Source: Tricholomella constricta
Taxonomy: Eukaryota; Basidiomycota; Agaricomycetes; Agaricales; Lyophyllaceae
Length of the DNA stretch: 64,000 nucleotides
Assembly: GCA_013368375.1 (NCBI GenBank)
Contig: JAACJP010000012.1
Coordinates: forward strand, 620,001-684,000
Direction of reading: 5' to 3'
Positions 34,240-44,488 of this stretch are shown piece after piece; the first letter of the stretch is position 1; each line of letters opens with the position of its first letter. The notes beneath the pieces were generated by a model that saw only the letters and a list, made by a program, of their open reading frames with translations, was not told the DNA's origin and did not search any database. A program made the position numbers and the translations under genes.

Positions 34240-34960
34240 GATGGATAAGCAGTCAAGAAAAGTAACCCATGCGTAGCGTTGTAAAAAGGTGTTGGAGCTG
34301 GTCTTGCACCGCGTCGTCGAATAATCCGCGAGGGAGTGAGAGCCGCCGATAATGCCACCCACCAGCTTGAGTGCCTTGCTGGAGACTGAAGAAGACACAA
34401 AAGGAGGGGCATATATTGAGCTTGTGGCTGGCTTGTGGTCGGCGACTGTGGGTGTGGACAAATTTGCGTGTCAGACGGTTACATTCGGATCCCAGCCGGC
34501 GCAGCCCAGAGGTTCTAGAGGTCTCTAATTATAATACATTCGAGGATGGGTATGACTTGACTACGTCAGGATCCTCTTACCATTGTTTTCGTTGCTGGCC
34601 TGGAAGTCACAATAGTTAGCTCTGCAGAGGTAGGGTCTCCTCCTACCACGACATTGAGGAAAGCCCAACCAGAGACTTGATAGGCATGTCTACACCAAGG
34701 ACGTGAGCATCAAAAGGTGGGATTCGAGCAATTCTCGCTCCAATTAGTCCACCTTTAAGGATCATTGATATCCACGCGCTGCTGTCAGTAGGAAGGGGAT
34801 GCGTTGTGGCCCGCTCATGCTCCCCTTGGCACTCCGCACAGGCCGAAACCAGAGAATAAACCTGTGTTGCATGTGCAATTATTTGAGCGACCACCCTAGA
34901 GCTGCTGTGGTTCAGAACAATCGATGCCTTCCATTCCAAGTAAGCATCAGACTGAGGGTG
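34240..34960 (-). pseudogene. Decayed fifth copy of the Cys-rich membrane-protein family
   Basis: Family fragments occur in the right order but in broken frames. NCTCNT and VYSLVSACAECQGEHE lie next to each other but one base apart in frame (about 34830-34885). TNWSENCSNPTF is followed at once by a stop. VSGWAFLNVVVGGDPTSAEL is in another frame. Part of the stalk survives. KLVGGIIGGS keeps the start of the glycine-rich helix but loses its hydrophobic second half. No signal-peptide exon or first Cys exon is found upstream. Introns cannot explain all breaks. Confidence 0.65.
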
Positions 34961-35438
34961 AAGGCTTACCAGGAGTATAAACGATGAATCCTCATTTTGT
35001 GAATTTGGACGCCTTGTAATGGAAGAAGAATCGAGTAAGCTCAATCAGAGAGGACTTTACTGAACCTCTCAAACAGTTTAAAACTGGCATTGTACAAGTC
35101 ACAGCGGCAACGTGCCATTCATTCCTATGGATATCAGAGTTGAGGACCCGCATAGTATTGAGGAGGTTCCGGGCAGCGTGAAGCATATGATAGGTGAAAG
35201 AAGTGTATTCAACAGAGCACATATATACATCGTCAGTATGCACCAGATCTCGAAGCCGCTCTGAACGATGCCGGGGCGTGGACCACAAGCAGAGGCGTGT
35301 TCGTCGGAGATTGTAGCTAGGTTTGGCGATGTTGTTATTTCGTGGGAAGTCCTTAGTCAGACTGTACAGCTGAAGCCACTCGCCAGAACGGGATGCTGAG
35401 CGTGTGCCCGCCAAATAACGACGTCCTCAAGATCAGCA
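34961..35438. other. Region upstream of RPL7
   Basis: RPL7 promoter on the plus strand. A 140-codon minus-strand frame (34992-35414) overlaps it but resembles nothing I know and is not accepted as a gene. Confidence 0.5.
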
Positions 35439-36667
35439 ATGGCCCCCTCCACCACGTACGTCAGTCCGACATACCACTCTGTTAACATCATTGACGACCA
35501 TGTATTTTCTTGCTTAGCGTCCCGAGTGCTTCGGTCAGACCTACGTATTCAGTTTGGGCTTGGACCTTGATAGCTGATTGTGCAATAGGCGATTGAAGTC
35601 CCGGAGACTCTCCTTAAAAAACGCAAGCAAAACGAAAAGGCCCGGGAAGAACGCCTTGCTGCCGCGACTGCCGCCCGCAAGGTAAGCGCTGGTTCTGAAA
35701 ATTCGGACTTGAGATACTTTTATGATGCATACGATTCATTCGACGGACGGCTAGTGGGACTTTCAATTCTGCCATGTTGCCTTCAATTAACCATCTTTCG
35801 GGACTGAACTGTTCTTTTTCCTTCCGCATCGCCTCCTTTTTCTGATTGACCAATTCTCGGTTCTATTTTATAGGCCCAAAAGGCCAAGCGAAAGGTTATC
35901 TTCAAGCGCGCCGAGTCCTACGTGAAGGAGTACCAGGCTAAGGAGAAGGAGGAGATCCGTCTGAAACGGGCTGCACGGACTTCCAATGACTTCTACGTTC
36001 CTGCTCAAACCAAGGTATACTTCGTTGTCCGTATCCGTGGGTGAGTGGCAGGTGTCTTGTCCTCGTGGATTGCTCAACTTATTCTACAATGCAGTATCAA
36101 CGAGATTGCTCCCAAGCCCCGGAAAATCTTGCAACTTCTCCGCCTCCTTCAGATCAACAACGGCGTGTTCGTCAAGGCTACACGGCCCACACAACAAATG
36201 CTCCGTCTCGTTGAGCCCTATATTGCATACGGGTGAGTTGCTCGGGTTTTTCTCTCCCGGCAATTTCAGGTTCGATCTTCCATCGCAGCGAGCCCAACTT
36301 GAAGTCGGTCCGTGAGTTGATCTACAAGCGCGGTTACGGCAAGGTCGACAAACAACGCATTCCCCTTACCAACAACGCCATTATTGAGGCGAATCTCGGC
36401 AAGTACGACATCCTGTCTGTTGAGGACCTCGTCCACGAGATCGTCACCGCCGGCCCCAACTTCAAACAGGTATAATGCTTCGCCGGGATCGGTTGGTATT
36501 CACAGGTTGTTGACCTCGTTTTCTAGGCATCGAACTTTCTGTGGCCCTTCAAGCTGTCGAACCCCACTGGCGGCTGGAGGGTACGCAAGTTCAAGCACTT
36601 TGTAGAGGGTGGTGACTTTGGTGACCGGGAAGAGAACATCAACAAGCTCATTAGACAGATGAACTAG
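35439..36667 (+). CDS. RPL7: 60S ribosomal protein uL30 (RPL7)
   Basis: Large-subunit ribosomal protein. Exon 1 is tiny (MAPSTTY, ATG 35439, donor GTCAGT). Exon 2 starts at 35589 with [20 protein letters not shown]. After intron 2 comes [20 protein letters not shown], then [74 protein letters not shown], and finally [13 protein letters not shown] to IRQMN. Length is about 248 residues, as usual. Five introns, the second nearly 200 bp and much longer than the rest. The basic N-terminus and the conserved core make identification secure. Confidence 0.95.
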
Positions 36668-37150
36668 AGTCGATGCTATTTCTCTGGATATTTGCTTGAG
36701 TGACGTTGGGAGGCTAGCCCGGCGGGGGAATGGGCTCGACATGTCGACACAAAACTCTTTCATTACATACACTGCCTCCACACGATGCCCACATGAGAAT
36801 CAGCCGTATGCCTTCCTTTTACCTTTGATCGGCGTGAGGTGAACATCAATTGGCAAACCCCAAATCAAATTGTGCTGATGGTGATCGATGAGTTTGCTCC
36901 GAGGCTCGTTGTCGTATGGTCGCTGTTGATACATTGGTACTGCGGGGAGGATTCGGATAAGTAAGTAGGAACGTTCGCGAACGCTGACCGAAAGCAGCCG
37001 AAATTGAAAGCAAGTTTAAGCAGTGACGTCTAAGCAGTTACCAAGCGATATCGGATTTTTGAGGGACGGATTAAATAAAGCCCCCAATGTAAAAATTAGC
37101 TCCGGCCATTCTTTGCTCCTCACCTTCACCACAACATCGCAAACCCCTTC
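36668..37150. other. Intergenic region RPL7 to carbonic anhydrase
   Basis: 3' flank of RPL7 and promoter of the carbonic anhydrase gene; both genes are on the plus strand. No other gene is seen. Confidence 0.6.
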
Positions 37151-37996
37151 ATGGACCAGTCCCAACAACATGACTCTTTAATCAGCTTGCTTTCTGCGAA
37201 CTCTCAGTGGGCCGAGGACGTCGAGCGCGTCGAGCCCGGCTTCTTCGAAGAATCGGCCAAAGGCCAAGCTCCCCATGTGGGTCGTTTGTTTATCTATCGC
37301 CAAGCATCGCAGCGTCGCTGATGTCTGTTAGACACTCTGGATAGGCTGCGCCGACTCCAGAGTCCCCGATAATGTCATTACTGGTGCCCGCCCTGGAGAT
37401 ATCTTTGTTCATCGAAACATCGCGAAGTGAGCCCTGCTCATATAAGTCGCGCGGATACATTATGCTTATCGCACGGTGATCCTAGCCAGTTTTCGCTCAA
37501 CGACGACAGTGCCCTCGCCGTGCTCAAGTACGCCGTAGACTTCTTGGGGGTTCAACATGGTGCTTGATTTGCTCATTTCGTATCAATATGCTTTCCAACC
37601 TTGCCGCACACAGTCGTCGTCGTCGGCCACAGCGAATGTGGAGGCGCCGCCGCCTGTCTCAACGCAGCACAGAATGCCTTGTTCACCGAAGACGGACCGG
37701 TTGTGACCGTCCCCTCCCTTTCTCCCGAGGATCCCCTCAACCGGTGGCTAGAGCCACTCACTCGTCTTGCCGGGTCCCTCCACCTGTCGACCACTCCCAA
37801 AATCGAGGCCCTCCCAATCGTCGTCGAGGAGAATGTCAGACGCCAGGTCGAGAACCTTTGCAAGTCTGCGACTCTCGTCAATGCTTGGGCGTCCGGCGAT
37901 GAGAAGAAGAAGAGTGTCTGGGTGCATGGTTGGGTTTATAACCTCGGTACAGGCAGGTTGAGGGACCTGAAGGTAACGAGGGGCCCGACTGCTTAG
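37151..37996 (+). CDS. Beta-carbonic anhydrase
   Basis: Zinc enzyme that interconverts CO2 and bicarbonate. The start ATG 37151 gives [20 protein letters not shown]. After the first intron, [20 protein letters not shown] carries the first zinc Cys (about residue 48) and the Asp-Arg pair. [11 protein letters not shown] and [20 protein letters not shown] follow. [17 protein letters not shown] gives the His and second Cys ligands. [13 protein letters not shown] and [19 protein letters not shown] complete the family pattern. About three introns. No targeting peptide is apparent, suggesting a cytosolic form. Confidence 0.94.
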
Positions 37997-38119
37997 ACGC
38001 TCCCGCAACGCAACGACAATGATCTGGACTGTTTTGCAAGTTTTTAGAAGATCATATGATAGCAGCCATGATGTGACACGCGTAGTACAAATCACGTTTG
38101 AGATGAACTTGTAGAGGCC

Positions 38120-38230
38120 TCCTCGTTCCGTCAAGGCGCCTTGAATAGCTCTTTGAAAACGCTTGAAGAGCTTGAAGAGCCCTGAAGACCCTTTATAGAG
38201 CTTTGAACACGCCTTGATTACGCTTTGAAC
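38120..38230 (+). repeat. Short degenerate CTTGAA-type repeats before the 5-phosphatase start
   Basis: Variants of CGCTTTGAA/GCTTGAAGA recur about nine times at 8-15 bp spacing in roughly 110 bp ending at the start codon 38231. They are imperfect and may be a promoter or 5' UTR element or slippage product. Confidence 0.4.
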
Positions 38231-39753
38231 ATGGTCCACTCGCCAGCAGACCACCGTTTGTTGGTCCAAATTGCGTCATACAACACGAACTTGCAAGGCG
38301 TTCAAGGCCTTCCACAAGACCTCGTCGACTGGCTTTCACCTACGCTCCAGGTTTCTAGCTTTCTTTCCAAAGAACGACGTGCCCCCGACATCGTTGCAGT
38401 CGGCTTCCAAGAGCTTCTCCCACTCCATCTCGCCCGTATGTCTGCCCAATGCCATATCTGAACACTGATTCAAGCTGCCTCAAGTATCCGGTTTCTCCAA
38501 GTCTGTTATTGAAGACAGGAACTCCCTCATCCTCTCGCAAATAGAGGCCAATGCTCCCAACAAAGAGAGTTATTCGCTAATCGCGAAGGTCGTCAACGCC
38601 GGCGTCGCCTTGTTGGTCTATGGTCGGGACGACACCCTTGCACGCACCATATGCGACATCCAGACGCAGTGGACGGGTACTGGCCCCGCATATATGGGTA
38701 ATAAAGGCGCCGTTGGCGTGCGCTTCCGCGTTCCAGGCAACGAGGGCGGTGCTGGCGAAACCTTTACGTGAGTTCTCATTGGCCTCGCCTCTGGCTACCT
38801 GACTCACAATGTTACGTTCGTCAGATTTGTGTGTGCACATCTAACTGCACACAAAGAGAAGCTCGCAAACCGAATAGCGGACTACAGACATGTCGTCGGC
38901 ACCCTCCTCTTCCCGCCTGTCGCCCCGGATGAGTCAAAAGCCCCTAGTACAATCTACGCGACCTCCCATCTCTTCTTTCTGGGAGATCTGAACTTCCGTC
39001 TCGAAATCCCTCCGCTGCACCCGCTTGCCCTCCGCAAGAACATGGACTTTGCGCGTGCGCTCGACGACGAGAAGACGCGTGAGCAGCTTAAGGAGTTCGA
39101 CCAGCTGCTAATCCAACGCCGCAGGGGGACTGTATTCCAAGGCTTACATGAAGGCGAGTTTTGGAAATTTAAGTGCAGCTATAAATATCTCCTCGGCGAG
39201 GTGGATAAATACAGGTCCGTCTTTATTCACTTGTCGCCCGCTCTGGCTGAGCATGTCGCGAATCGTGCCCAAGCCCGAAACGTGCGCCATCGTGGACAGA
39301 CAGAGTCCTATACGCAACGCACACTGACTCGCCCGATACCCTTGACAAGACGAACATTACGAACATTCTGTACACCTCCGTGCCGGGCTACACGACGTCA
39401 GACCATGTATGTCACTCGCGTCTCGTGTTCAAGCACATCATCTGACATCCGCACAGAAACCCATTGTCTGTATGCTCCTGCTCCCACCGCCAACACCCCC
39501 TGCAACGCCATCACTCACCAGACCACCCATGCTCCGCCTTCCAAGTCACTACTCCCCGACCCCGGACCCGCGCGCAACGCTCAAACGGTACGTGGGTCGC
39601 TCCTTCGACCGCGTGATCGGCATCTGCTGGTATATCCTTGTGCTGCTGGGTGCAGGCTCAAGCGCAGTCGGCGTTTTCAATTTCCTCGTTGGAGTTGGTG
39701 CGTGGACGTGGTGGAAGTCGAAGAACGGCGGGCCCCCGCCGATATCTGTGTGA
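38231..39753 (+). CDS. Inositol-polyphosphate 5-phosphatase with C-terminal membrane tail
   Basis: Removes the 5-phosphate of phosphoinositides. The start ATG 38231 gives MVHSPADHRLLVQIASYNTN. Motifs: VQIASYNTNLQG (Asn), DIVAVGFQELLPLHLA (metal Glu), GPAYMGNKGAVGVRFRV, FVCAHLTAHKEK, FFLGDLNFRLE (catalytic Asp/Asn), FKCSYKYLLGE. Joined across the next intron comes PKRAPSWTDRVLYATHTD, then PGYTTSDHKP. After a Pro-rich linker there is a hydrophobic segment (GICWYILVLLGAGSSAVGVF), so the enzyme is probably anchored by its tail, as is yeast Inp54. It ends PPPISV. The last ORF extending to 39800 in another frame is a shadow. Confidence 0.9.
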
Positions 39754-40440
39754 GATCGCGTTCATTTCTCGTCGCTCTGTGCCATTTCGTCTCTGATTAG
39801 CGTACCGTACGAGTGACGGGGTGTTGCTGTCTAGTAGGGCGCTTGTGTTTGTACAATTCATTTGTCCACTTTTCCATACCGCCACCCAGGCAGGCTGTGC
39901 AAGATTACTGACAATGAGGCGGTGTAAGTCGCTCACGGTACGGTAGCATTGAGAGGACTGGACCGAAAACTCTGTGTACACATACTCTAGATACGAAACC
40001 GGAGTCGAAAACAAATGCAAGGACAGCAGTAACATAGCGATCAAAATGGGTGGGAAGCGACAAGCTGCAGAAAATGATGTGGATGTAGATTGTGGTGGTG
40101 AATAGAGGGCATGAGGTATGTCAGGCAAAGTCATTCGTGATAGCCGGCCATTGCGAGGTTGAACTCGGGGGAGCCTCAACCAAGTTATGATTGAGAACTT
40201 CCTGTCGCATCCCAAACGAGGCATAAGCTTTACTGAGGAATCCACTTGAATGACGTGGAGGCATTTCACAGTGCAAGGTCAAGCGGAATGGACTGCAGTT
40301 GTGTCAATCATTGAGTGTTCCGCCGTACGCGTTACCAGCAGGCGTACCTCGATCACTGCTCGCAGTAGTCCTCGGCTGCCATGAAGTCAATCAAAGGGGC
40401 GTCCTTGGGTTTTGGGGTGCTTTATATTTAGGGAGTAAGG
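39754..40440. other. Convergent intergenic region
   Basis: 3' flanks of the 5-phosphatase (+) and the coiled-coil gene (-). A long minus-strand frame without ATG start crosses it (see rejected). No gene is supported. Confidence 0.5.
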
Positions 40441-41331
40441 TCAGACGAGCCCTGCTGCTTTCGCCGGATTGCTGGGCTCACCTGCCGTCTTCTCGTGAGC
40501 GGGATCCTCGTTGAGTGGAGCGGATGGGAGTATACCTGGGGCATTGCAAACCGCCGCCGTAGAAGGCGAGGTCTGTGGCATAATAGATGTGGCGGGCGTC
40601 GGCGATTGTGAGGAGGCGGCATCCTGCAACATAGAGATCTCGAGCTTCAAGCACTGTATTTCCAACTCGTACTTCTCGACCAGATGTTTCTTTTCGTCAT
40701 CCAAGGTAAGCACCTGATGTTTAAGCTGTGATATCGTCTCCCGATCCTGCTGTAGCTTGCTGGTAAGTTGACCGAGCACCTCATGCAGCCTTCCCGCGTT
40801 CATCACGCCACAGTCGCGGGCCTCCAGCTGCGCGAGGACGGCGGCCCACCCTGCTTCAAACCTGATAGAGTTATCCTCGCAAAAAATGATTCCAACGTCC
40901 TGAAGAGCATGCTGCAGGACATCAAGACGCCTCTTCGCTGTAGGCTCTTCACTTTGCGCTGTGGTCTGCTGCATCTGGCCCTGACAGGGATGTGCTTGGG
41001 GGGCATTCGCGGACTGTATCTGACGCACAGTTCCCTGGCTGCTGGCAACATAATGCTGATACTGAGTAAGGAGAGCCTGGGTCGTGAGAAGTTTCCCGTG
41101 AGCCTCCTGGACTTTTGCCTGCTCTGCAGCGACTGTGGCAAGTGCATTGCTTCTGTATGAGGTGAAGTACTTCTCGAGCTGGGCATACTGCTCTCGTGAG
41201 ACTCGGGCAGCATCTGCGCGTTCGATATCTATGAGATTTACGAGCATGTCTGCGCCAAGCTGAATGGAGGTGCCGACGGCTGCACGCTTCAGGATAGAAG
41301 GATCGTTGTGGGAGGGGGGCGTCGGGTTCAT
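40441..41331 (-). CDS. Uncharacterised coiled-coil protein, intronless
   Basis: An uninterrupted 296-codon frame from ATG 41331. Coiled-coil-like heptads are seen at about residues 44-85 (SREQYAQLEKYFTSYRSNAL) and 190-235 (LTSKLQQDRETISQLKHQVL). A Gln-rich stretch lies between. The C-terminal 60 residues are Pro/Ser/Ala-rich and disordered, ending AKAAGLV. No membrane segment. Unlike its neighbours it has no intron, though the frame is continuous and ATG-initiated. No family is recognised; it may be a lineage-specific gene. It is divergent from the gene at 41447, 115 bp away. Confidence 0.7.
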   Translation of the reverse strand: MNPTPPSHNDPSILKRAAVGTSIQLGADMLVNLIDIERADAARVSREQYAQLEKYFTSYRSNALATVAAEQAKVQEAHGKLLTTQALLTQYQHYVASSQGTVRQIQSANAPQAHPCQGQMQQTTAQSEEPTAKRRLDVLQHALQDVGIIFCEDNSIRFEAGWAAVLAQLEARDCGVMNAGRLHEVLGQLTSKLQQDRETISQLKHQVLTLDDEKKHLVEKYELEIQCLKLEISMLQDAASSQSPTPATSIMPQTSPSTAAVCNAPGILPSAPLNEDPAHEKTAGEPSNPAKAAGLV

Positions 41332-41446
41332 TTCTGGGTCAGTCAGTGTGCAGAGGGCGAAGAAAAGGCTCTAAGAGGTAGTCTATGTTTAAGTAAGTTG
41401 CAGATGCAGGGATCATGCATCAACGTCAAGGGCGTTTTGCACTCTG

Positions 41447-42211
41447 ATGGGCATCATGGCTCTTCTTCTCAATCCACCTTTGACCATCTACGTCGAGACC
41501 CTGCTCGATGGCATCGCGACCAGGAATGATCTTTTACCCCAACCCGATGGTTCCATTGCCAAGCCACCATACTGCTGGCCGCGTTCAGATCGTCCATTCA
41601 GTTTTGAGCCATACCTCTCTCACCTGACCACTGAGAGACTCAACATTGATAAAGCGATCAAGGATGGGAACGTTCGGCCAATCGACAATGCCTTTTCAAG
41701 TCCTGACAAGGACATTGAGAAACCCATCTATCTCGTCGTGGACAAGGGCCTTGCAGCTCGCGATAGGCACTGGGCCGTCCGATGGACAGTTTTTAGTCGA
41801 TCCAAGCCCTCGTACCAAAGCGTACGAACTATTGAGCTTAGGAGCAACGAGACGCCCAATCACCAAACTGGGTATTACATCAACTACGGTCCGTACACGT
41901 CCGCAGACCGCGTCAAGACGCCCGCTGGCGTGCTGGTTTTCGAGCTAGGTAGACTCACGTTGGCGGAGCGCCGAATGCTCGAGGCCATCGCGTGGAACAT
42001 CGGCGTGGTTGAGGCCAATGGTGACTTTAATTGTCAGAATTGGCTGGCTGGAGTACTGTCGGTTGCTATTGGAAGGGGACTGTTCAAGGAGGATAGGGTC
42101 CGTCCGGTCCTCGAGAATGCATTGCGAGAGGATATTCCTGACAACGGTGCGTTTATTTGCCCAACAGCCGAGAATGACTTGTCTGAAATCTGGAGGAGTC
42201 AGAATATGTGA
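41447..42211 (+). CDS. Uncharacterised protein, intronless
   Basis: A single 254-codon exon from ATG 41447 (MGIMALLLNPPLTIYVETLL). It looks globular, with mixed strands and helices (KPIYLVVDKGLAARDRHWAV; TGYYINYGPYTSAD; GRLTLAERRMLEAIAWNIGV; DFNCQNWLAGVLSVAIGRGL). No signal peptide beyond a weakly hydrophobic start and no clear membrane helix. It ends EIWRSQNM. A second ATG three codons in (41456) could also be the start. I do not recognise the family; similar orphan proteins are common in mushroom-forming fungi. Its stop is 142 bp before SNW1/Prp45. Confidence 0.65.
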   Translation: MGIMALLLNPPLTIYVETLLDGIATRNDLLPQPDGSIAKPPYCWPRSDRPFSFEPYLSHLTTERLNIDKAIKDGNVRPIDNAFSSPDKDIEKPIYLVVDKGLAARDRHWAVRWTVFSRSKPSYQSVRTIELRSNETPNHQTGYYINYGPYTSADRVKTPAGVLVFELGRLTLAERRMLEAIAWNIGVVEANGDFNCQNWLAGVLSVAIGRGLFKEDRVRPVLENALREDIPDNGAFICPTAENDLSEIWRSQNM

Positions 42212-42353
42212 CGCAAATACCAGTTGGATTCAAATCCTGGGACGTAGTAGATCTTCGTACATACGCTATTTGAAATTCCGATGGCATGCATTGCAATCAG
42301 GACCAAACAGTGCCTCCGTTCGTCGTCTGATTCATCCACCACCACTCTGCACA

Positions 42354-44348
42354 ATGGCAGCTCTCGCCGCGTACGTTCCACCCCTCGCTAGAAAATAACG
42401 TGAAACTTAAATTGTATCGCAGAGCGTTACCGAAGCCGCTACACGCCCCCGCTATCTCTGACGACGAGGACGAGGTTGTTCAAGCACCAGTCCAGCAAAC
42501 ACTCATTACACGACCTACAAGACCACCGTACGGCCAGCGGCAAGGATGGAAACCCACTACTCCCGAGGACTTTGGTACGTCCCTTAGACTCTCTCAATAT
42601 CTGAAATATTCATCGTGAATCATACAGGCGATGGTGGTGCGTTCCCTGAATGTCATATCGCACAATACCCTTTGGAGATGGGTCGAAAAAAGGTGTGCAA
42701 ACTTCTCATCATCTCCTACTTCCTACTCAACGGTATACAGGGCTCGTCTGGAAACACACTCGCGCTTCAAGTCGACAGTGAAGGCAATGTTCGATACGAC
42801 GCAATTGCACACCAGGGCCAACGGCCAGATAAAATCATACAGTCCCAATTCAAAGACCTCGTGCCCTTGCATCACCGCAAAGACCTTGAGGACACAGACC
42901 GCATCATGGACCGGCCGTCGGAAGACGAGGTCCAGGCCACCGCAGACAAAACCCGCGCCGCCCTTGAAAAGCTCGTCAACGGGAAAATCAAGGCTGCGCA
43001 GCCCAAAAATGTCCCGGACAGTCAGGGAAAGACCTCCTTTATTCGGTATACACCCGGGCAACAGAATGGTGAGGCGGGGCTGAAGCAACGAATCATCAAG
43101 ATGTCAGAAGTGGTGGAGGACCCGCTGGAGCCCCCGCGGTTCAAGCATAAGAAGATTCCGCGAGGCCCACCCAGTCCACCTCCTCCGGTGCTGCGCAGTC
43201 CACCGAGAAAGGCGACGGCAGCCGAGCAGAAGGAGTGGATGATCCCACCGTGTATATCGAATTGGAAAAACAACAAGGGTTTCACAATTCCGCTAGACAA
43301 ACGTCTTGCTGCTGATGGACGAGGTCTCCAGGACGTGAGTTCCCCCCCTTCACATCCGCCGCACCACCTTGAAAGCTGATGTAACGTTGTTTTCCAGATC
43401 CACATCAATGACAATTTTGCCAAGTTTTCGGAAGCTCTATTCGTTGCTGACCGACATGCTCGCGAGGAAGTGCGGCAACGATCTCTTATGCAACAGAAAC
43501 TTGCACACAAGGAGAAAGAGGCCAAGGAAGAGAACCTTCGTATGCTTGCTCAGCGTGCACGGGAAGAGCGGGGCGGCATCGCGCCGAAACCTACAGCGGC
43601 AAGCCAAGCAGCGATGAAGTCGACACTTGCGGATTATGGCAGTGACGGTGGCAGCGGCAGTGGGTCGGAATCCGAGGGCAGTGAGGAGGACGAGGAGGCG
43701 CGCAAGATTCGGGACCAGATGCGGGCGGAGAAGCGCAGGGAACGTGAGCGCGAGCTGCGTATGAACAACATGGGCACGGAGCAACGCGCGAAGCAGCTTG
43801 CGCGACAACAGAATCGCGACATCTCGGAGAAGGTCGCGCTTGGACTTGCGAAACCGACGATGTCGAAAGAGTCCATGTTGGATTCGCGGTTGTTTAACCA
43901 GGAATCGTTGACCGGCAACTTTGCGGATGAGGACTCGTACAACCTATACGACCGGCCACTATTCCACGGCTCAACCGCTGCTGCAGCCATTTATAAGGCA
44001 CGGGGCAACATCACTGAGGGCAATGAAGAATCATTTGGCGGTGGAACAGATGAAGGCATTGGTAACGCGTTGGGCAATGATAGGTTCGGCCTGGGACAGG
44101 CTCGCGTTGGATTCGAGGGTGCGTCAGAGCAGGAGGTCCGGGAAGGACCTGTGCAATTCGAGAAAGATACTGGTGATGTTTTCGGTCTCAACCAGTTCCT
44201 CGACGAGGCCAAAACTGGCAAGAAGCGTGGACTCGATACTGCAACGTAAGCATCTTGTTTTTCTACACTTGATTGCATTTGCTTAAGGCGTTCCAGTGCT
44301 GGCGCGCGGAAACGCCAACAACTGGAGAAGGCAACGGAGCGGGAGTAG
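42354..44348 (+). CDS. PRP45: SNW-domain splicing factor (SNW1/SKIP, Prp45)
   Basis: Spliceosome (NTC-associated) component. Exon 1 is short (MAALAA, ATG 42354); exon 2 joins as ALPKPLHAPAISDDEDEV. FGDGGAFPECHIAQYPLEMG and QVDSEGNVRYDAIAHQGQ follow, then the SNW signature SNWKNNKGFTIPLDKRLAAD near 43.3 kb. Next are INDNFAKFSEALFVADRHAR, an acidic Ser/Gly stretch (SDGGSGSGSESEGSEEDEE), a charged RDQMRAEKRRERERELRMNN helix, and YDRPLF. The last exon ends LEKATERE, so the stop is at 44346-44348, past the in-frame stop of unspliced sequence. Five introns. Confidence 0.94.
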
Positions 44349-44488
44349 CATGTTTTTATATTCTTTCTATCTGTACTTGTACTTAGTGTCAAATTTATTA
44401 CTGGCAATATTTAACGGCGTTCGGTGTTTGCCGAGTAAATTTCGACTTTGCGAAAGCGCGCATCCGCGTTCTCGACACTTTACCTGTC

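Noticed and set aside
34992..35414. 140-codon minus-strand frame before RPL7
   Set aside because: No family resemblance, no array-family Cys motifs, and it covers the RPL7 promoter.
39658..40269. 203-codon minus-strand frame downstream of the 5-phosphatase
   Set aside because: It begins at GTG, overlaps the phosphatase coding end antisense, has no recognisable domain and no family support.
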